From DATEMK01 sp035275625 (GTDB taxonomy: Bacteria; Bacteroidota; Bacteroidia; AKYH767-A; OLB10): 5,149 nt of DNA. This document shows, in pieces, positions 1 to 5,054 of this stretch. The DNA is taken from contig DATEMK010000253.1 in the NCBI GenBank assembly GCA_035275625.1, positions 1-5,149 of the forward strand. The letters run 5' to 3'. Both the position numbers and the translations under genes were made by a program. The stretch's first letter is position 1; every line of letters starts with the position of its first letter. The notes beneath the pieces are model-generated. The model did not search any database, was not told the origin of the DNA, and saw nothing but the letters and a program-made list of their open reading frames with translations.

Positions 1-92
1 TTTAATTTGAGAAAAAAATTCCCTTTTTCAGGATGAAGTTTTGATGGAGAAAGGAGAAAATAAATGTACTGTACCAAACGAAGTAAAAAGAA

Positions 93-100
93 TACATTTG
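93..100 (+). promoter_or_regulatory. Putative Bacteroidota -7 box before the TonB-C/TPR gene
   Basis: The sequence TACATTTG matches the Bacteroidota -7 consensus TAnnTTTG exactly. No TTG lies at the usual 17-23 nt upstream, so only half of the promoter is recognisable. Transcription would start near 107. That favours the ATG at 119 over the in-frame ATG at 44, which would lie upstream of the transcript. Eight-base matches of this kind are frequent in AT-rich DNA, so the call rests mainly on position. Confidence 0.4.
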
Positions 101-118
101 AAATCTAAATTCTTAAAA

Positions 119-766
119 ATGAAAAAAACAGTCGTAACAATTTATTTATTAGTAGTTACATTTTTGTGTTTTGCACAAGATACTTTAAAAGTAAAAGATC
201 CGAATGCAGACAAAATATTTACTATCGTTGAGAACATGCCGCAATTTCCCGGGGGAAAAGATGCGCTTGAAAAATATATTCATACAAACCTGAAATATCC
301 TGCTGAAACAAGAAATAAAGGAATAGAAGGAAATGTATACGTGACATTTACATTGGATACTTTGGGAAAACCATTTGATGTTAAACTTTTAAGAGGCTTA
401 GAGACATCATTAGATCAGGAAGCAATTTCTTTGATTAAAAACATGCCAAATTGGAGTCCCGGCTCTCAAAATGGGCATAAAGTTAAGATGCAGTATAATC
501 AGCAAATAAAATTTAGTCTTTCAAATTACATTACGTCAAATTACGAAAATGGAATTGATTTTTATAATAAAGAAAAATATAAAAAAGCTATTTCCAGTTT
601 TACAAAATCAATAGATGAGAACAAAAACATTGTTGATTCCTATTATCAGAGGGGAGTTTGCCAGAATAAACTTGGTAACGCTAAAGAAGCCTGCGATGAT
701 TGGAAAAAAGCAAAAGAACTTGGCGATACTAAAGTTGAAGCAGTATTAGAAAAATATTGTAAATAG
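119..766 (+). CDS. Secreted TonB C-terminal domain protein with TPR repeats
   Basis: A 215-residue protein. Residues 1-19 form a signal peptide (MKKTVVTIYLLVVTFLCFA) with a likely cut before QD. Residues about 38-133 resemble a TonB C-terminal domain: an MPQFPGG opening, a KYP motif, the strand GNVYVTFTLDTLGKPFDVKL, then MPNWSPGSQNGHKVKMQY and a QQIKF ending. Residues about 140-204 look like two TPR units (YENGIDFYNKEKYKKAISSF and YQRGVCQNKLGNAKEACDDW). Related Bacteroidota proteins are annotated as energy transducer TonB. This one has no proline-rich spacer and no lasting membrane anchor, so a periplasmic binding or scaffold role is more likely than classical energy transduction; that is inference. 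The start at 119 was chosen over 44 because it begins directly with the signal peptide and follows the -7 box. The gene is monocistronic, ending before the terminator at 848-880. The physiological partner is unknown. Confidence 0.85.
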   Translation: MKKTVVTIYLLVVTFLCFAQDTLKVKDPNADKIFTIVENMPQFPGGKDALEKYIHTNLKYPAETRNKGIEGNVYVTFTLDTLGKPFDVKLLRGLETSLDQEAISLIKNMPNWSPGSQNGHKVKMQYNQQIKFSLSNYITSNYENGIDFYNKEKYKKAISSFTKSIDENKNIVDSYYQRGVCQNKLGNAKEACDDWKKAKELGDTKVEAVLEKYCK

Positions 767-847
767 TTTTCCCCATTCCCCACCAGACTTCCAAATAAAA
801 ACATCATTCCTTTATAAAAAAATCTCCTTTACTTTTCCCTATCTGCT

Positions 848-880
848 AAAAAGACTGCCCTGTAAGGCAGTCTTTTTTTT
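848..880 (+). terminator. Intrinsic terminator of the TonB-C/TPR gene
   Basis: The arm AAAAAGACTGCC (848-859) pairs with GGCAGTCTTTTT (866-877) around the 6-nt loop CTGTAA, and an 8-T run ends the element at 880. This is a textbook Rho-independent terminator about 80 nt after the stop codon. The A-tract on the other side means it could also work in reverse. Its loop and 3' arm are copied exactly at 919-939. The stretch 767-847 between stop codon and hairpin is pyrimidine-rich and holds no gene I can see. Confidence 0.85.
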
Positions 881-939
881 ACCCCTCTCCTTAGGAGAGG
901 GGCAGGGGTGAGGTTAGTCTGTAAGGCAGTCTTTTTTTT
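860..939. repeat. Hairpin repeat flanked by 21-bp direct repeats
   Basis: A 38-bp segment (881-918) contains a 9-bp stem, CCCCTCTCC (882-890) with GGAGAGGGG (894-902), around the loop TTA. It is followed by CAGGGGTGAGG, and ACCCCT (881-886) can pair alternatively with AGGGGT (904-909). It is bounded by two identical 21-bp copies, 860-880 and 919-939, consisting of the terminator loop, its 3' arm and the T run. From memory, C/G-rich hairpins of this kind recur between genes in Bacteroidota genomes; this was not checked. The arrangement resembles insertion of a small non-autonomous element with target duplication, or a replication-slippage product. No transposase is present. Confidence 0.65.
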
Positions 940-972
940 GTTTTTAGAAGATGGCTGATTAAATTACATTTG
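937..972 (+). promoter_or_regulatory. Putative promoter of the membrane protein gene
   Basis: TACATTTG (965-972) is an exact TAnnTTTG -7 box. A TTTG at 937-940 lies 24 nt upstream, one base beyond the usual 17-23 nt range for a -33 element. Transcription would begin near 978, giving a leader of about 33 nt before the ATG at 1011. The TTTG straddles the right edge of the duplicated terminator segment. Confidence 0.45.
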
Positions 973-1010
973 TCATAAATCTTATCAAGATTATACTTCA
1001 ATAAAAAAAA

Positions 1011-1466
1011 ATGACAGACAGGCAATTGCTATATAGAGGACTTGTCCTTACCTGCATGGTTGCATTTGGTTTTATCATTCTGATTTTAATAATAGTAGAT
1101 ACCAGGATGTCTTTTTTGGATTTACTTGTACACTTATTATATATTTTAATGTTTTTATTTGCGGCTTTATGGAAAAAAAATCGTGCAATAACAATAGGTT
1201 TATTCGTTTATTCAATACCATTTAATTTGAGTTTGTTCAAAAACTATTATACAGGTTGGACCGAAGGTGGACAAATTGAAGACAGATTTTGGTTATTAGG
1301 ATTTATATTTTCTGTAGCAAGTATAATTCTGTTTGTAACCGGATTTTCCAAAAATGTTAATTTAATCACATGGACGAAAGAAATGAAGTTAAAGGATTAT
1401 ACAATCGTTCTCATTTTGTTAATCGTGACAGCTATAATTCAGATTACAACAAGATATTTTTGTTAA
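1011..1466 (+). CDS. Small multi-spanning membrane protein, function unknown
   Basis: A 151-residue protein that I do not recognise. It is strongly hydrophobic, with likely membrane segments at residues about 10-29 (LVLTCMVAFGFIILILIIV), 36-53, 58-77, 93-112 (WLLGFIFSVASIILFVTGF) and 130-146 (TIVLILLIVTAIIQITT). That gives four or five spans, depending on the weak third segment. The loop between segments three and four (KNYYTGWTEGGQIEDRF) is the main polar stretch. There is no signal peptide and no catalytic motif. The ATG follows a purine-rich ATAAAAAAAA tract in place of a Shine-Dalgarno site, as is common in this phylum, and a -7 box sits 39 nt upstream. It stands alone between a terminator and a tRNA gene, so context gives no clue to its role. 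The length, single start and hydrophobic periodicity support a real gene. Confidence 0.7.
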   Translation: MTDRQLLYRGLVLTCMVAFGFIILILIIVDTRMSFLDLLVHLLYILMFLFAALWKKNRAITIGLFVYSIPFNLSLFKNYYTGWTEGGQIEDRFWLLGFIFSVASIILFVTGFSKNVNLITWTKEMKLKDYTIVLILLIVTAIIQITTRYFC

Positions 1467-1488
1467 TAAACTTTCTTCAAACTTCTTT

Positions 1489-1496
1489 TATCTTTG
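1489..1496 (+). promoter_or_regulatory. -7 box of the tRNA-Gln promoter
   Basis: TATCTTTG is an exact TAnnTTTG match, followed by CACCC, a context often seen before stable RNA genes in this phylum. Predicted initiation at about 1502-1503 lies only some six bases before the tRNA 5' end at 1508, so the primary transcript would have a very short leader. The nearest upstream TTTG (1459-1462) is 26 nt away, too far for a standard -33 element, and overlaps the end of the preceding gene. Confidence 0.55.
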
Positions 1497-1507
1497 CACC
1501 CTCAAAT

Positions 1508-1583
1508 TGACCTGTGGTGTAACTGGCAACACGTCTGATTCTGGATCAGAAGAGTCCTGGTTCGAAACCAGGCAGGTCAACCA
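1508..1583 (+). tRNA. tRNA-Gln (anticodon CUG)
   Basis: A full cloverleaf can be drawn. The acceptor TGACCTG (1508-1514) pairs with CAGGTCA (1573-1579). The D stem is GTGT (1517-1520) with ACAC (1529-1532). The anticodon stem TCTGA (1534-1538) pairs with TCAGA (1546-1550) around the loop TTCTGGA, giving anticodon CTG at 1541-1543. The variable loop is AGAGT. The T stem CCTGG (1556-1560) pairs with CCAGG (1568-1572) around TTCGAAA. The discriminator is A1580, and CCA is encoded at 1581-1583. The U1-A72 pair fits known glutamine tRNAs. It would read the codon CAG. The gene stands alone, not in a tRNA cluster. Confidence 0.95.
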
Positions 1584-1616
1584 AAAGTATTTTACCTGAA
1601 CTTTGGTTTTGACCTG
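1573..1616 (+). other. Imperfect inverted repeat at the tRNA 3' end
   Basis: CAGGTCAACCAAAAGT (1573-1588) is the tRNA acceptor 3' strand, CCA end and trailer. It can pair with ACTTTGGTTTTGACCTG (1600-1616) through six perfect pairs and then bulged AACC and AAA/GT pairings, around an 11-nt loop. In the unprocessed transcript this would compete with the real acceptor stem. There is no T run after it, so it is a weak candidate for an intrinsic terminator. The right half overlaps the 3' end of the toxin gene on the other strand. Confidence 0.4.
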
Positions 1617-1888
1617 TTATCTATCAACGCCACAATAAAAAATTTTCTTTTTCTGACCTGCTAAATGGCAGATACATGCCGGTGGATAAGCCCGATTCTG
1701 TACTTTTTCTTTTTTTTAGATTGTATAAATCCTTTTGGAAACCGGCTGACCACTGCCTCAAATTCTTGTACCTGGTCTAAAAATTTTTCAGCTTCTTTAA
1801 ACGACCATTGCTCAAAAATATAATTGTAAAAATAATCTAAATGATCAACCGCAGCCTCCGACCATTCAACGTTTAGGCTTTCTTCCAT
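1592..1888 (-). pseudogene. ParE/RelE-family toxin interrupted by an in-frame TAG
   Basis: The open part (1888-1661) encodes 75 residues like a ParE/RelE-superfamily toxin: an NVEWSEAAVDHLDYFYNYI start, a helical hairpin with FLDQVQEFEAVVSRFPKG, and the strand YRIGLIHRHVSAI. It stops at TAG (1663-1661), before the final strand of the fold. Reading on in the same frame gives 22 more residues ending FFIVALIDNRSKPKFR and a TAA at 1594-1592, matching the usual family ending of a hydrophobic strand followed by D-x-R. The restored protein would be 98 residues, normal for the family. In relatives the stop position is commonly tyrosine, one base from TAG. The ATG at 1888 overlaps the antitoxin end by 23 nt, implying translational coupling. 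In a classical ParE the target would be DNA gyrase, and in a RelE it would be ribosome-bound mRNA; the sequence does not decide. Suppression of the stop or a sequencing error are alternatives. Confidence 0.75.
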
Positions 1889-2102
1889 ATTTCTGCCAGA
1901 CCTGTGAGCTCGAAACTGTTTTACCCGCTTTTATATCTTTAATTCCTTTTTCAATCTCATGCAGTTGTTCATCGGTAAGAGTATCCCACCAATCCGTTTT
2001 TTTCTGAATGTTTTTATAAAAGAAAAGCGATTGCAGAATTTGCTTATCCTCCAAAGCCGTCAGCCATTGAATAAGTTCAAGTTTTATTGAGTCAGATTTC
2101 AT
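1866..2102 (-). CDS. Type II antitoxin paired with the ParE-like toxin
   Basis: A 78-residue protein starting MKSDSIKLELIQWLTALEDK, with a helical N-terminal half and the segment DWWDTLTDEQLHEIEKGIKDI near residues 38-57, followed by AGKTVSSSQVWQKYG. Small Bacteroidota antitoxins encoded directly before RelE/ParE toxins typically have this layout: an amphipathic start, an acidic 'D-W-W-D-x-L' region and a G-K-x-x-S-x-x-x-V C-terminal part that wraps the toxin. No ribbon-helix-helix or HTH motif is obvious. The start is set at ATG 2102. The in-frame TTG at 2141 is rejected because it lies upstream of the predicted -7 box. The TGA stop lies inside the toxin gene (23-nt overlap). With the toxin truncated, this antitoxin may now be an orphan. 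Confidence 0.75.
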   Translation of the reverse strand: MKSDSIKLELIQWLTALEDKQILQSLFFYKNIQKKTDWWDTLTDEQLHEIEKGIKDIKAGKTVSSSQVWQKYGRKPKR

Positions 2103-2119
2103 CCCGATTATTATCCGGA

Positions 2120-2148
2120 CAAATTTATAAACATTTTGCAATTAACAA
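2120..2148 (-). promoter_or_regulatory. Promoter of the toxin-antitoxin pair
   Basis: Read on the - strand, TTG (2148-2146) is followed after 18 nt by TAAATTTG (2127-2120). This fits the Bacteroidota pattern of TTG, 17-23 nt, TAnnTTTG. Initiation would fall near 2113, giving a leader of about 11 nt before the ATG at 2102. It lies in the 58-bp gap after the glycosyltransferase gene, so the module appears to be transcribed on its own. Antitoxins commonly repress such promoters, but I see no clear operator palindrome here. Confidence 0.55.
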
Positions 2149-2160
2149 TAATTCAATATA

Positions 2161-4095
2161 TCAAAACTCCTCAGATGAATCCACCGGCATCGTATCCTTC
2201 GGCAAAATAAACTCCAGCGCCCTGCCGTTCAGCCTCACAGTGGGCTGCAAAGAATCAAACTCCGTTTGCGTAATCTTTTCCTTTCGCAATAAATGATTTG
2301 CTATCAGCCGGTAATAACCTGCTATGAATGGCTTCAGGTTCCCAGCGCTGTCAAAAGAATATTTAAAATATTTCGGATGCGGAATAATGCTGGCAAGGTA
2401 AATGCTTTCAGGCAAATCCAGGTCAATGGGCTTCTTGCCATAGTAAAAATCGGCTGCTTCATTAATTCCATACACGTCAGGCCCCCATTCAATAATATTC
2501 AGGTACACTTCAAACATACGGTCCTTGCTCACGATGTAATTATTTTCAATCAGCCATACAATTAATGCTTCCTCAATCTTTCTTGACACGGTTTTATTCC
2601 TGCTCAGGAAAACATTTTTTACCAATTGCATAGAGATCGTGCTGCCGCCTCTTAAAAATCTTCCGGCTTTCACATTCGTTGCAATGGATTGGCGAAATGC
2701 CTCTTCATTAAACCCGCGATGCCCGTAAAAAGCTCCGTCTTCAGAAGTAAGCACAGCATTCTTCAGCTTCTCGCTTATCAAAGCAAGCGGAGTGTACCAG
2801 GAATTTTCAACTCCCACCAAAAATGTCCGCACCGGCCCCCTGTCATTATAAGCCGTGTGAACAAAGCTGCCATTAATCTCCGGGAAATAAGTGGAGCCGT
2901 ATTTAGTAATCTTGAAATCATATTTATTCAAATCCGATTCAAACACAAGGCTGTCGGGATTGCTTTTATTTATTTTAAAATCGAGATGATAGCTCAACTG
3001 TCCTTTTGCTTTAATTCCCTCCAGTGTTTTAAACATTCCTCCCGGGAGGGATTCAAAAAAATCCTGTGCATCCGTTTCCGGCATATCCACTTTCAGCGAA
3101 AATATTTTACCGCTGTCGCGGGAATAATAAGACGAAAAATTAAAAAGCATTTTATTCATTTCTAAGAACGAAGAAGTATCAAACCCGAGCCTGTTTTCAT
3201 CCGCAAACAAATGCCCGTTAAATTTTAATGAATCAATTTTCACATCCTTCTCTCCTACTCTCCAATGATTCAGCCGGAGGTTTTTAAACTGGTAGGAAAG
3301 ATCAATCGTCAGCCGGTCATCTTCAAAGCGGCAGGAATTTATATCCATCGAAAAAGAATCAAGCATATACTTAAACTCACTCTGCGAATTAATAAAAGGG
3401 ATCAGCTTTTTCATTTCACTCCCTGAAACAACGTTGCACTGAATGCTTCGCTCATTCCTGTTAATCATTCCGTTTATATTCCACTGAACAGGCTTTTCGA
3501 AAGAGCTGTCTATAATCACCATGTCAAATTCCCTGCTTTTCAAATACAGGTTCGGAACAATAAAATGCCTTTTTTCATCCTTATAAAAATAGTCGGCCGT
3601 CAGCCTGTTAACCGTTATTTCACCCGACAGGAAATTAAATAATTTATTCAGCAAATTATTAAACACCGTTCCGTATCCTGCAGCAGCATGCTGCGTGCTG
3701 TCATCCGGCTCTTCTGTTTTCTTTCCTTTAAGAAAAGCAGAATAATTATCAGCGCTGTCCTTTTTGATAAGGGAAATTGCAATGGTGTCTGCCGAAAGAT
3801 TTTTATAAGGAAGCCTCCCGGCAATTAATTTGAAAAAAGAAATATCAGCAGCTATATGATTTATCTTTAACAGCGTATCACCGTCCAGCGGAATCAACAG
3901 GATGCTATCCAGGTTAACAGAAGAAAAACCTGAAAAATAATCCCTGCCGATGATCAGCCCGGCTTCATATTTTGTCTTTATTTTTTCCTGTACCTTATGC
4001 AACACAAAATGCAGCACAGCATTTCTGAAAAGAAAATACCCGGCAAAAACCAGGATTGTACAAATAATAAAAGCTGTTGTTGCTTTACGAACCAT
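2161..4095 (-). CDS. GT51 peptidoglycan glycosyltransferase with long N-terminal region
   Basis: A 644-residue protein. Residues about 7-25 form one membrane anchor. Residues about 430-605 form a family 51 glycosyltransferase, the enzyme that polymerises lipid II into glycan strands on the outer face of the inner membrane. Visible motifs are SEDGAFYGHRGF (451-462) with catalytic Glu452, RGGSTISMQLVKN (482-494), RKIEEA (505-510) and EVYLNIIEWG (529-538) with the second conserved Glu, probably Glu536. There is no transpeptidase domain, so it is monofunctional, but it is far longer than typical MtgA proteins of about 240 residues. Residues about 30-430 are predicted beta-rich. Their start (VNLDSILLIPLDGDTLLKINHIAADISFFKLIAG) resembles AsmA-like proteins, which is a loose match. 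The ATG follows a T run with no ribosome-binding site, but it is the only start that keeps the anchor. The gene lies 91 bp after cas6 on the same strand, across a palindrome. Confidence 0.85.
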   Translation of the reverse strand: MVRKATTAFIICTILVFAGYFLFRNAVLHFVLHKVQEKIKTKYEAGLIIGRDYFSGFSSVNLDSILLIPLDGDTLLKINHIAADISFFKLIAGRLPYKNLSADTIAISLIKKDSADNYSAFLKGKKTEEPDDSTQHAAAGYGTVFNNLLNKLFNFLSGEITVNRLTADYFYKDEKRHFIVPNLYLKSREFDMVIIDSSFEKPVQWNINGMINRNERSIQCNVVSGSEMKKLIPFINSQSEFKYMLDSFSMDINSCRFEDDRLTIDLSYQFKNLRLNHWRVGEKDVKIDSLKFNGHLFADENRLGFDTSSFLEMNKMLFNFSSYYSRDSGKIFSLKVDMPETDAQDFFESLPGGMFKTLEGIKAKGQLSYHLDFKINKSNPDSLVFESDLNKYDFKITKYGSTYFPEINGSFVHTAYNDRGPVRTFLVGVENSWYTPLALISEKLKNAVLTSEDGAFYGHRGFNEEAFRQSIATNVKAGRFLRGGSTISMQLVKNVFLSRNKTVSRKIEEALIVWLIENNYIVSKDRMFEVYLNIIEWGPDVYGINEAADFYYGKKPIDLDLPESIYLASIIPHPKYFKYSFDSAGNLKPFIAGYYRLIANHLLRKEKITQTEFDSLQPTVRLNGRALEFILPKDTMPVDSSEEF

Positions 4096-4104
4096 GTGAA
4101 AAAA

Positions 4105-4185
4105 AAAGTTTAAAGTTTAAAGTTTAAAGTTTAAAGTTCTTAATCGCGTCAGCCAACCTTAAACTTTAAACTTTAAACTTTAAAC
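4105..4185. repeat. Opposed 7-bp tandem repeats forming a long palindrome
   Basis: Nearly five tandem copies of AAAGTTT (4105-4138) face nearly four copies of AAACTTT (4159-4185) across a spacer. Positions 4108-4134 and 4159-4185 are a perfect 27-bp inverted repeat with a 24-nt loop (4135-4158). Because the arms are tandem repeats, they can pair in several registers. The element starts one base from the cas6 stop codon and ends ten bases before the glycosyltransferase ATG, so it is essentially the whole gap. On the - strand the stem is followed by nine T residues (4107-4099). It could act as a weak AT-rich terminator or attenuator, or could simply be an expanded repeat. Confidence 0.85.
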
Positions 4186-4186
4186 C

Positions 4187-4921
4187 CTATTTCACCACAT
4201 CAATCATCCCATACCCCTCTTCAGTAAGCACTCCCATCCCGACTTCCCAAATGTATTTGTGAACTTCATTGTGAGCATGCAGCGTAAAGGGAAGCAGGTA
4301 CCCCATCATGGTGTGACCTGAAACGGATTTATAAAACCGTGCAAACTTTTTTCCTGTAGTATTTATTTTATTTACATAATCCTGGTCGGGCATAAATTCA
4401 AATTCAGCAAATTCATTGAGCTGGGCTTCTTTATAACCGGCTTTCTCCATCCTGTCCAGCACATCATTATACAGTATATCAGAGAACTGGTGCGAAGTAG
4501 GGTCCACCTGCTCCTGCGCTTTATCAACGTCCTTATTAGGGTCAAACAAAATAAGCGGGGAAATACACAGGTAACGCATCTTGGTCTGGAAGGCCGGATC
4601 AGGAATAATGTCATAGTTCTTGGGGATAAGATTCATTTTACCCACCGTGAGATACGGACGCTCGAAAATCATTTTTAATACCTGGTCAAGGTATTCTTTA
4701 TTTTTTCCCGAAATCACCAGGGTTACTTTTGAGGATAACATCCTCATAAAACCATTCATGATCTTAGAGGTTCCTTTGAGCGAACTGAAGTTCCACAATG
4801 TTTTGTCCGTGTCCAGGCTTTCAAAGAAAGGGGTTAATGAATCGGTCAGCAGCTTTTGGTGATGCAGCGGAATGGAATTTGCTGACGAATGGTCTCTTAA
4901 AAAAGAAATTTTTACTCTCAT
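4187..4921 (-). CDS. cas6: CRISPR-associated endoribonuclease Cas6
   Basis: A 244-residue protein, of usual Cas6 length. Cas6 cuts the CRISPR precursor transcript within each repeat to make mature crRNAs for type I or III systems. The N-terminal ferredoxin-like part begins MRVKISF, followed by IPLHHQKLL (residues 17-25) and WNFSSLKG (43-50). The C-terminal part has the family signature: GHTMMGYLLPFTLHA (202-216), then YIWEVGMG (223-230) and EEGYGMIDVV (234-243), which together form the glycine-rich loop G-x-G...G-Y-G. The catalytic histidine usually found between the first helix and the F-x-F-S-like strand is not evident here; His20 and His21 are the nearest candidates. The ATG at 4921 is the first Met and starts the first strand. 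No other cas gene and no repeat array lie in the window. The gene may be transcribed into the glycosyltransferase gene. Confidence 0.85.
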   Translation of the reverse strand: MRVKISFLRDHSSANSIPLHHQKLLTDSLTPFFESLDTDKTLWNFSSLKGTSKIMNGFMRMLSSKVTLVISGKNKEYLDQVLKMIFERPYLTVGKMNLIPKNYDIIPDPAFQTKMRYLCISPLILFDPNKDVDKAQEQVDPTSHQFSDILYNDVLDRMEKAGYKEAQLNEFAEFEFMPDQDYVNKINTTGKKFARFYKSVSGHTMMGYLLPFTLHAHNEVHKYIWEVGMGVLTEEGYGMIDVVK

Positions 4922-4974
4922 GGTTTTGAAAATTTTAATTGGTTAAATAAATGGATTGGTTATAGCAGTGGAGT

Positions 4975-4982
4975 CAAAACTA
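4975..4982 (-). promoter_or_regulatory. Candidate -7 box for cas6 (proximal)
   Basis: On the - strand TAGTTTTG matches TAnnTTTG and would place the transcript start near 4968, about 47 nt before the cas6 ATG. There is no TTG at 17-23 nt upstream; the nearest is 11 nt away. The surrounding gap from 4922 to the window end holds no gene I can support. Confidence 0.3.
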
Positions 4983-5046
4983 CAGGCTGTCAGCAAAATA
5001 AATTTCAGAAAAAACATAAAAATGATTCTAAGAATTAATTAGAAAA

Positions 5047-5054
5047 CAAAGGTA
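5047..5054 (-). promoter_or_regulatory. Candidate -7 box for cas6 (distal)
   Basis: On the - strand TACCTTTG matches TAnnTTTG and would give a leader of roughly 120 nt. The nearest upstream TTG is 31 nt away, so the -33 element is again missing. It is an alternative to the proximal site; the sequence alone does not decide between them. Confidence 0.3.

Noticed and set aside
1..36. Possible 3' end of an upstream gene (frame 1, ending at the TGA at 34-36)
   Set aside because: Only eleven codons are visible and none is recognisable; it cannot be told from random open frame.
64..108. A 14-codon ORF (MYCTKRSKKNTFEI) with a good AAGGAGA sequence upstream
   Set aside because: It is very short, lies upstream of the likely transcription start at about 107, and the Shine-Dalgarno match may be chance in A/G-rich sequence.
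44..118. N-terminal extension of the TonB-C/TPR gene starting at ATG 44
   Set aside because: It would bury the signal peptide 25 residues inside the protein, and it lies across the predicted -7 box.
2103..2141. TTG start for the antitoxin giving 13 extra residues
   Set aside because: It lies upstream of the predicted transcription start, and the extension encodes nothing typical of the family.
2087..3165. Open + strand frames opposite the glycosyltransferase gene
   Set aside because: They are shadows of the well-supported GT51 gene, with no family motifs of their own.
4105..4185. CRISPR array next to cas6
   Set aside because: The units are 7 bp, contiguous and opposed, with no spacers, so this is a simple tandem palindrome.
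4372..4862. Further open frames on both strands within cas6
   Set aside because: They overlap the Cas6 frame, which carries clear family motifs; the alternative translations show none.
4938..4962. Direct repeat ATTGGTTA (4938-4945 and 4955-4962) upstream of cas6
   Set aside because: Only two 8-bp AT-rich copies occur; it may be a binding site but cannot be separated from chance.
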